From positions 10,177,760 to 10,241,759 of the forward strand of contig NC_133476.1 in NCBI RefSeq assembly GCF_025370935.1: DNA of 64,000 bases. The letters run 5' to 3'. Shown piece after piece: positions 56,471 to 64,000 of this stretch. A program made the position numbers and the translations under genes. Source of the DNA: Choristoneura fumiferana (taxonomy: Eukaryota; Arthropoda; Insecta; Lepidoptera; Tortricidae). Within the stretch, counting starts at the first letter, position 1; the number at the start of each line of letters is the position of its first letter. Under the pieces are notes generated by a model. It made no database searches. It had not been told where the DNA came from and worked only from the letters and a program-made list of their open reading frames with translations.

Positions 56471-57149
56471 TACTCCTTCAAGTCCTTTATGCGTGTGAGT
56501 TTGAGTGACTACCGTGAGACTCAATCGTAGTGAAATATAACCGGATAACTATCGTCTTAAATCGAGTTTAGCTGTACATGTTTCGGGCTAATTCGTAGCC
56601 ATTCCTCCCGGACTACCAACACACCACGGCAGCAAACAGTATGATGAAGTGTGCGAGCGAGCAGTATGCGAAACAGTATGACAGTATGACGAATTTAAAA
56701 CAAAAACTATGACAGCGTAGTCGGCTTCACCAGTAATTATTAATATTGTTTTTTCTTTAATGATAGGAGTAAACGAGCATATGGGTTACATGATGGAACG
56801 CAATCACCGGCTCACCGCCGCCCGTGGACATCCATAACATAACATATTTGCCGCATATTAGCCCGGAAACCTACACCTACATACCCTGCACATTTTAATT
56901 TTTTTTTTGTGTTTATGTATTTTTTCAAAAGGTAATAAATAAATCTAATCTAATCTAATCATGGACCGACTCGCACTTGGCTGAGTTTTTTACTCTTCGT
57001 TATGTTTTACACCGTGTTATTTTTGATATCCTTTAACTTCGGCAGACGACTCAGTTCAGAATTCATGAACTACCTGATAATTAACTTTTCGATAAATTAA
57101 AAAAAAAACTTTTGTTCTTGCATATAATAGCTTCACTTCATTGTTCATT

Positions 57150-58459
57150 TGTCAAGGGCAGACCTCTTGAGGGGAGGTTTGACCTTAAAGGAGGCCTAGT
57201 AAGTTATCTTTGAGTAAAACAATAAGACGTTTTAACAATTTTTTAATTATAAATTGAACAAAAAAATAACAGGCCTAATTTGACAAAATTAAAAGTAAAA
57301 GTATTACGAGAATCTCAGGTAGTGAGTTCAAGAGATTTTATTGAGAGTGGTTCTGATTATTCGGTCTCTCTGGCCTACACTTCCCTGGAGTCGGAAAGAA
57401 GAACCGGAGCGAAGAGGCTGGCCACAGCAGGGGGGCCTGGTCCAGCTGAGTGGTCGTCGGTGCCGAGGTCAAAAGGGGCCTTAGGGCGGCAGGACGAGCA
57501 GCCTGGACAAGTGTTCCACGCAGGAGCGATCAGGGTCTTGGACGAGCCAGGAAGGATGTGCAGTACTCCGGAAGTTAAGGCCGTCAGGGCTTAGTGTCAG
57601 GTTAGGGCGTAAAGGAGCCGCCTGAGCCGTGAGAGCTGTAGCCGAACGGAGCTTTGAAAGTTGTAGCCGTGCAGAGCGGAGAAAGCTGTAGTCGTACGGA
57701 GCTTGTAAGCCGTACGAAGGTTTGTAAGCCGTACAAAGGTTTGGAAGTTGAAGCCGTACGGAGGTTGTAAGCCGTACGAAGGTGCCCTGTAAATTAGGTG
57801 GTGTCAGTTGTGGTCCAGTGCTAGATTGTTTGCCAGTCACTCCTCTGCAGCGATGCCCCAAGGGTGAGCTGAATTGCAGTGAGTGGCAAAGACAATCATA
57901 CGGAGTTACAGGCAGGCAAAGGAAAGTGATTCTAGTTTTATATAATTATTTTAAAAAAACAAAAAGGTAAAAATAAATAGCCTAAGTGACCGTTAAAATT
58001 TGAAATACAACAGTTCACTGAATACCCGTTAGAGGATTACATTTGAAAATAAACGTCACTTAGCTGAGTTTGAATTTATTTTTAACACCGTTAAGCATCC
58101 GTTGCATAAAAGTAATAAGCATTAACATAGGTTCTGAGTTTATAACAACGGATGAGAGAAATTAACAAGTGTTAAAATATTAAGTATAAGAAATGTTTGA
58201 AATAAAAGATTCCTGGCCAGGGAAGCCTTCAGTTCAATTACACAAAGTTAAATTATAAAGAAAATAATTATAATAAAATACACAGAAAAACACAAGAGTT
58301 AAATATCGGAGAACTTACCAAGTCTGGGCGTATGGAGCTTTCGAGGGAGCTGTTTAGTGTAGTCTGAGCTGTTGAATGTGTGTTTTACAGCTGTGCTTCA
58401 GCTTTTAAGGGCGAGAATATTACAGTTAGAATTCCCCCGGTCACAGCTGATCGACAGCA
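57150..58459 (-). repeat. 3' LTR of the non-coding LTR element
   Basis: On the minus strand it runs from tgctgtcgatcagctgtgac (58459 downward) to cttgaca at 57150. ORFs inside it, such as 57280-57594, have no recognised similarity and lie in an LTR. The segment 57640-57785 has a degenerate repeat of gtaagccgtacgaaggt. Confidence 0.75.
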
Positions 58460-58469
58460 CCCCCCTTGG
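58460..58469 (-). other. polypurine tract of the non-coding LTR element
   Basis: Minus-strand ccaagggggg directly before the LTR start. Confidence 0.65.
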
Positions 58470-58967
58470 CCGACAAAAACGGTCAAGGGTGAGTTGATTA
58501 TAGATATATTTAGTCGTACAAACTCGTGTAGTAAATGAGTGTAATAAAATGCCTACTTTTATAAAATAAATAAGTAAATAATAAATAAATATTAAATACA
58601 TATATTACGTAAATAAATGATCAAGTGAAAACTACGGTGGCGACCTCTAGAGTTTCGTCCGTCATTCTGCTTAGAGATCCCTTATTGAGGAAAGCGCCAT
58701 CTAGCTTACACTGAGCTAACTAAGATGTCAGCGATCGCCTGTGTGCATTGTGACAGTACGCCCGTCCCTCCAAAAGAAATTTGAGCCTCATAGCAAATTT
58801 CGATAAAAAAAATACACTATGACATAACGCTTACATACGTCGTCTCTCATACTATGATCATACTTCTACTCTCATGGCGGGTCAAACAACAACAGAGGCT
58901 TGTTGACCCTTATGTCAAAGGAATAAACTGTGTTAATGGAAGGTGGACGTTGTATGCATTCATAAAA

Positions 58968-59690
58968 TATAATTATAGACATTAATTAAATCTGTGATTG
59001 AAATTACCATCCGTTCCAATCATTAGAGTTTTGAATTACAGAGGCTAAGGGCATATTTTACGTGTTACCAACCGCACGGGTTCCGTAATTCAAATTTTAA
59101 AATACTTTTTAACGAGTTGCAAGTTCTCGGGTAAAGGCTTAAGACAGATCAATCAATATTATAATAATGAGTGGCGGACCGCGACAAATGATTATACTAG
59201 TTTAGCGTGTACCAAGTAATATGTACGCGCTATAGATTTAAAGAAATAATAGTGCAAAAGGGTGCAGCTATTATACGTCCGCGCGGAGGCGGCGCGCTAA
59301 AATGACTTGATTCTATAAATAGAACCGTGCGTCTAAGTGATAAGGGAGTGTGATAAGACAAAAATTAAATTAACACGCCGCGTGCGCATTCTACGGTGCT
59401 AAATGGAGACTGATGTGACGGCGCGCGACAGCTGATCGCCCGTCCAGATGCATTATGTAATTAGTACATTGAAAAGAAGCAAGATGATTATTATATATTG
59501 AAGCATATAAACAATTAATTAATCTGTGATTGGAATTACCATCCGTCCCAATCATTAGAGCTTTGAATTACAGAGGTTAAGGGCATATTTAACGTGTTAC
59601 CAACCGCACGATTCCGTAATCCAAAATATTAAAATACTTTTTAACGAGTTGCAAGTTCTCGGGTAAGGCTTAGGACAGATTAATTAATAT
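58968..59690. repeat. internal 190-bp direct duplication in the LARD
   Basis: About 58968-59155 and 59505-59690 are copies with roughly ten per cent differences, both holding taccatccgt, cgtgttaccaaccgcacg and gagttgcaagttctcgggta. Confidence 0.8.
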
Positions 59691-61318
59691 TATTGCAATA
59701 TAGATTGACCGCGAGAGGGTCTGACGAAGTATAGACATTTTAAGTGTTAAGCACGCGGTTATCAAATTAAAAGAAGTTAATAATAATAAGAGATGTGACT
59801 AAGATTTGTCTGCGCGCGGATGCGCAGCGCTAATAAGTTAATCTAAGTATAATAAATACAATGGGCTGCTAGGTACGTAATAAGAAGTGAGATAAGAGGT
59901 TTTAAAAAATAACATGCTTGCGCATGAGCCGGAGTTAAACATGGCTGAGTGGAAAGCGATGCGTGTGACTGCTGTTCTAGGTGCATTTAAATGTAGGTAA
60001 ACAACCTTGCTAGGCAAGTAATTAGGTTGTTTATCATTTATTTAGCTTGCGCGGTACTACCTGCGCTTGAGGGAACGGTAAGTAATTCTATGGCAGAGCA
60101 TAGTAACGAAATACCGCAGTTAAATATAAGAGTACCCTAATCTATTTTTATAAAAAGCGTTAACCTGTCTGTTCGCGATCGAAGTATAATGATCTCTAAG
60201 CAGGGAACAGACGGTCGAAAATAGAGAGCACACGCATAATATATAGAGATAACTGGTTTTATTAACTCTGCGACCAGTTGATTTTAGCAAGCACTCGAGT
60301 AGTATGATATGCATATTGTGAGTTGTGTTGGTGGTTTGTGTAGTATGATAGCCCAAATTGTGGTAGTTCTCCAACACACAGTACCTAAATTTAACTCTCC
60401 GTATGTTACAGTGCTAAGAAAATTAACTAGTAGGACACAAGAAATAATAAGTGTGTGTATCTCCCAGTAATGATCGAATGTAAAATTTAATTAAGAGACC
60501 GCGTTGAAGTTAAGTTAATAATAAAGTTTGGAAAAAAAAATGTCAGTGTGTTTACCGAGATAATGATAAACTGATTTTGATGAAAGATATAAATAGTGGT
60601 TCAGATATTTTAAAAACATAGAAATATCGTTGCTTTTCTATAAATTGTAGGTATTTCAAATACGTTATTTAAAAATGATTTGAATCGTTAGAATTTCAAA
60701 TTCAGTGGTTGGCAGTCACTAAATTTTAAAATAACTGTTTCACTTGAAGCAGCGGTGAACAATATTAGTGAAAGTATAACTGGCGTCAGTTACGGTTAAA
60801 TTTAACTTGATGAAACTAGTAGGTAGAATTTGAATTGAACCGTAACGTATTTGAATTTAGTAATGCAACAATATTTAGTTAACTTTAGGGTATAGATTGA
60901 AATTGTCGTTGAGATTTGAATTTTAAAACGCCGTCCGTTTCAACTGTGGCAAGTGACAGTTGAAATTCAAATAGGCCGTTGACGAGAAAGTGGTCAAGGT
61001 CGGCAGAGTATTTGAATTTAAAGATAACGGTTAAAGCAGTTTAAAAATTAGTGTTATTAAAAGAAAAAAAAAAAACTATTAAATGAACCACTTAAGGGAT
61101 CTCGGTAACAAACACTGGTTATGCCTATTATTCGCCTCTTACGAATTCCTAGACGGGAATGGCGTTATTCTAAGCCCCGACCACCATACAGGGGCGAGAA
61201 AAACAGGGTACTTACTGCGAGATACACAGAACACACAAGATACACAATAAATTTTGCACAATCACTGCAATTCTAGGCAAGAAAACGTAACAATCAGAAC
61301 CTCTCAAAAAAAACCCAC

Positions 61319-61326
61319 GGGCGCCA
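61319..61326 (-). promoter_or_regulatory. primer binding site, minus strand
   Basis: Minus-strand tggcgccc, continuing gtgggtttt, one base inside the LTR end. TGGCGCCC is the start of lysine-tRNA-type sites in several retroelements. Confidence 0.65.
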
Positions 61327-61327
61327 C

Positions 61328-61499
61328 TGTCAAGGGCAGACCTCTGAGGGGAGGTTTGACCTTAAAGGAGGCCCTAGTAAGTTATTCTTTTGAGTAAACA
61401 ATAAGACGTTTTAACATTTTTTAATTATAAATTGAACACAAAAAATAACAGGCCTAATTTGACAAAATTAAAAGTAAAAGTATTACGAGAATCTCAGGT
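61328..61499 (-). repeat. 5' LTR end of the non-coding LTR element, truncated
   Basis: It matches 57150-57319 closely, with most differences being single-base indels. The rest is in or beyond the gap. Confidence 0.8.
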
Positions 61500-61599
61500 N
61501 NNNNNNNNNNNNNNNNNNNNNNNNNNNNNNNNNNNNNNNNNNNNNNNNNNNNNNNNNNNNNNNNNNNNNNNNNNNNNNNNNNNNNNNNNNNNNNNNNNN
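61500..61599. other. assembly gap (100 N)
   Basis: A run of exactly 100 N, often used for gaps of unknown size. At least 1.1 kb of the LTR is expected here. Confidence 0.97.
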
Positions 61600-62100
61600 C
61601 TTTTTATCCCGATGTTCTCACGGGATAGGGATAAAATTTTCAAAATGCTACCTCTTAAGTGTAGTCTTGAAGTTTTGGACAATCTGTTCTCAAAAAAACC
61701 TTGTCCAGGAAAATTTTGCAAAATCCCGGAATTGCATTGTAACTACCAGATAATAACAGATAAACTCTAGTAAGAAATAATTTAGCAATAGAACCCTCCG
61801 CATAGGATTATAACTTCCCGTTAGTTTATCATGCCACGAGATCTCCATAAAAACTGACCTAACGTAAACAAGAAATATGGCGGAGATCTGATAAGAGATA
61901 ATCCATTCAAGGTTGTTCCATTCATAACCACCCACGTAATGTAATTCGATTCATTCCACTTTATTTTGACGACGTTTTAATGCAAGTTGGTGGAATATTA
62001 TAATTAATTCTGGTTATTCCTAGAGATTCTCGAGTCAATAATGCTTTTTAATTTTTAAAAGATGTGCTAGCTTTACTTTATATTCGAACTAGAGGCCCTG
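61600..62100. other. intergenic DNA after the gap
   Basis: A small hairpin (tttatccc ... gggataaa) at about 61602-61637 opens the block. No gene recognised. Confidence 0.35.
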
Positions 62101-62109
62101 GCTTCGCAA

Positions 62110-62691
62110 ATGTAAAATTTTGAAAAAAAAATAAGCAACAAAAAGAAAGGCTTTATTGAAAAGCGTTCATTAATTTCATATATTTACTCAAAATAAAAAT
62201 CCAAGTGAAAGTGTATTTAAACAAACGCATGAAATGGTACAATTGAAGTAAAAACTATCCTAACCTAAACTAACACAGTATATAACATAATAACTAAACT
62301 GAAAAAATAGCAGCAAAAAATTTTACACATTAAGTTACAAATATTAATAAAAAAGTAGGAGAATAAAACTTATTTAAAAATACAAACTATCGCAGTTGAC
62401 CCGCGGCAAGGATCCCAGGATACTGGCAGCATTGCCACGCTGGATCGCGAGACTTAGCCGTTGGGCAAAGTAGGAGCCAGCCCTGAGATCACCAGTGGAC
62501 TGGACCAACCTTGTGGACAACTCTTGCACAGTTCTTTGTTTGGACGACCACGGGCCCAGTTCTCCACAGCCAGTGCAACAAAATTCGTAATTAGCGCATA
62601 GCTGTGAGTACTTTCTGGACTTTATTATTTGCGCTTGTTCGGCTGCAGCCCCAGCTCTCCGAGTGGTGCTAGCGATGAATCTTACTTTCAC
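62110..62691 (-). mobile_element. 5'-truncated non-LTR retrotransposon
   Basis: The minus-strand ORF at 62374-62691 is followed by a 3' region of about 230 bp with an aataaag signal near 62149-62155 (minus strand) and a T/C-rich end. Only the C-terminal end of the coding region is present. Confidence 0.55.
62374..62691 (-). pseudogene. C-terminal fragment of LINE reverse transcriptase protein
   Basis: The 105-codon minus-strand frame includes AAAEQAQIIKSRKYSQLCAN, ELGPWSSK, TRLVQSTGDLRAGSYFAQR and LSLAIQRGNAASILGSLP. The combination of an E-LGPWG-like motif, a TGD-RAGS motif and RLSLAIQRGNAAS-LG is the C-terminal end seen on many invertebrate non-LTR reverse transcriptase polyproteins. The polymerase domain itself is missing. 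Confidence 0.65.
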
Positions 62692-64000
62692 TTTAACTAA
62701 CTAGCGAGTTTAGTTAGCTTTTTCCTGAATTCTATGAGTTGTAAAAATTCAAAATACTTCATACTTCAAAGACCTATCAAGGTGTTAATGCACGATTTAA
62801 AACAAACCGGCAAGAACGTGTCGAACACGCCCAAGATAGGGTTCCGTAGCCATTACGAAAAATTAAGTAACATTTTTTCTAAGGATTTCGTATTTTATAC
62901 GGAATCTTCCAAGTTTAGGTATATTTTATACCTTAGGCTGCTATTTAAGAGTAAAACTACTAATAATTCTCAAGCAAACTTAGCCGTTATAGTTTTCCTT
63001 AAAAGTTTGATATACTTACTACCATCCTAAATCCTCCGACCTGTTTAGATTTTATAGTCCGGGACGCTTGATTTTAATGAAAATTTGCACTTTAAAGTTG
63101 AATATTTCGCATAAAAAACAATGAATCGAAAAATCGTCTTAGCAACCCCTAATGGTTTAAAAGACCTATCCAAACGATACCTCATAATACCAGGCTAATT
63201 TGGCCCAGAACCCTAAAAATGGTCATCTTTTTAATTGTCAGACTTACGGCCACTAGTGTCTGTGAGAAATTAATTAATTTGACCTAAATGAATATTCCAT
63301 CATAGTTAACAGAATCTAAACAAAAGCAAGTTATATCATAACTTCTAAAAAACTTAGAATTGCGAGCGCTGACTCGAACCCATTATATTCTTAATAGGTT
63401 ACCACGGGTTATTTTATAGCAGTCTTTTAACGGAGCAAATAAATTGCAGAAACTGCCTTTCCTAATGAAAATTTAAAACTAGAAAGCCTTAATTAAAGTC
63501 AAAGCTACCGCTCCCATCAAACATTAGTATTTATGAGTTCTACAACGGAAGTGTTAAAACTCATCATGTCATGATACTGATGAAGATAAGAATAGCCTTG
63601 TATGGCGCGGCGGGGGCGTAATGGAGTGTATGGGCTGTATGGCTTTTTGTGTAATGAAAACTAATTGGAACACCAGTGGTGATTGGTAGTAGCTTTAGTG
63701 GGAAACCAGGATTGCATGATTATATCTGCGGAAAATTTACAACTTTTCGGAATGAAAATCATCTTATAGTCTTCTCAGGATCTCAAACTTTAACCTCCTG
63801 CGGCCCATCATACAACAAAATATGTCATCGAAATTTAAAACTTAATGGTGTCATAGATAAAGTTGAATTTATTTTTTTGTAAATTTGAATGATACAGAGA
63901 AAATGACACTTTATCCCTTTTTCAAAAGATATATAAGTTATATTGCTAACAATATGTTAGTACTAGTATTATCACTTTGAACCCCAGGAGGGTATAGAAA
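62692..64000. other. intergenic DNA with one dispersed repeat
   Basis: About 62800-63225 is a degraded ggttccgtagcc-family copy (acgtgtcgaacacgcccaag ... gacctatccaaacgatacc). The remainder to the window end shows no gene that I recognise. Confidence 0.45.

Larger units (their letters stand above)
57150..61499 (-). mobile_element. non-coding LTR element (LARD-type), minus strand
   Basis: A direct repeat starts tgtcaagggcagacctct at 57150 and again at 61328. On the minus strand the right copy is followed by tggcgcccgtgggttt, a retroviral-type primer binding site (61326 downward). The left copy is preceded by a ccaagggggg polypurine tract and starts tgctgtcgatcag. This fixes the LTR at about 1310 bp and the interior at about 2.87 kb. 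The interior has no ORF above 85 codons and no retroviral domain. The 5' LTR is cut by the gap at 61500. Confidence 0.8.

Noticed and set aside
57280..57594. 104-codon ORF
   Set aside because: It lies in the LTR of the non-coding LTR element, on the opposite strand, and resembles no protein I know.

Overview
The window is AT-rich insect nuclear DNA, most likely from a moth or butterfly. Three things point there: the repeat families are ones I recognise as typical of Lepidoptera; many short inverted-repeat elements sit between them; and the only two host genes encode small secreted repeat proteins whose first coding exon is four codons long, a layout common in insect cuticle genes. I see no bacterial features, CRISPR array, rRNA gene or convincing functional tRNA gene. 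Species is not determinable by reading.

Layout. 1-9 kb has no recognisable gene, only foldback elements (3611-4025, 6478-6712, 8418-8786) and fragments of dispersed repeats. 9042-15696 is a complete BEL/Pao LTR retrotransposon with paired LTRs, a 5-bp target duplication (GGGAT), an intact gag/protease ORF and a pol broken by frameshifts. 15.7-22 kb is intergenic with inverted-repeat elements, including a hAT-type MITE with an exact 8-bp duplication (20878-21041). About 22.0-25.4 kb is a decayed Ty3/Gypsy element on the minus strand, cut by an assembly gap (25380-25927). 27021-31685 is a Ty1/Copia element inserted inside a palindromic element with tRNA-like arms. 33020-34826 is a very GC-rich nest of three copies of a non-autonomous PIF/Harbinger-like transposon, one inside another. 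35-45 kb is dispersed repeats, a TA-flanked MITE (39315-39747), and a 2.3-kb element (41356-43642) with 33/34-bp terminal inverted repeats and an array of a roughly 17-bp motif that I cannot assign.

The host genes are both on the plus strand. Gene 1 has exons at 45698-45709, 46640-46759 and 47877-48263 (172 aa, signal peptide, YQPTV repeats). Gene 2 has exons at 51786-51797 and 54078-55055 (329 aa, signal peptide, 11-residue LHSAPLL-type repeats). They share a four-codon first exon, phase-0 introns, a TATA box and an RDKR motif after the signal peptide. They are probably extracellular structural (cuticle-type) proteins. Their introns and flanks are full of transposon insertions.

57150 to the gap at 61500 is an LTR element on the minus strand with a 1.3-kb LTR, primer binding site and polypurine tract but no coding capacity in 2.9 kb of interior (a LARD-type element). 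A C-terminal fragment of a non-LTR reverse transcriptase polyprotein lies at 62374-62691 on the minus strand.

A caution: paired LTRs in three elements differ largely by one-base indels, and two of the BEL frameshifts fall in A6 runs. Residual long-read indel error in the assembly is therefore a real alternative to genuine decay.
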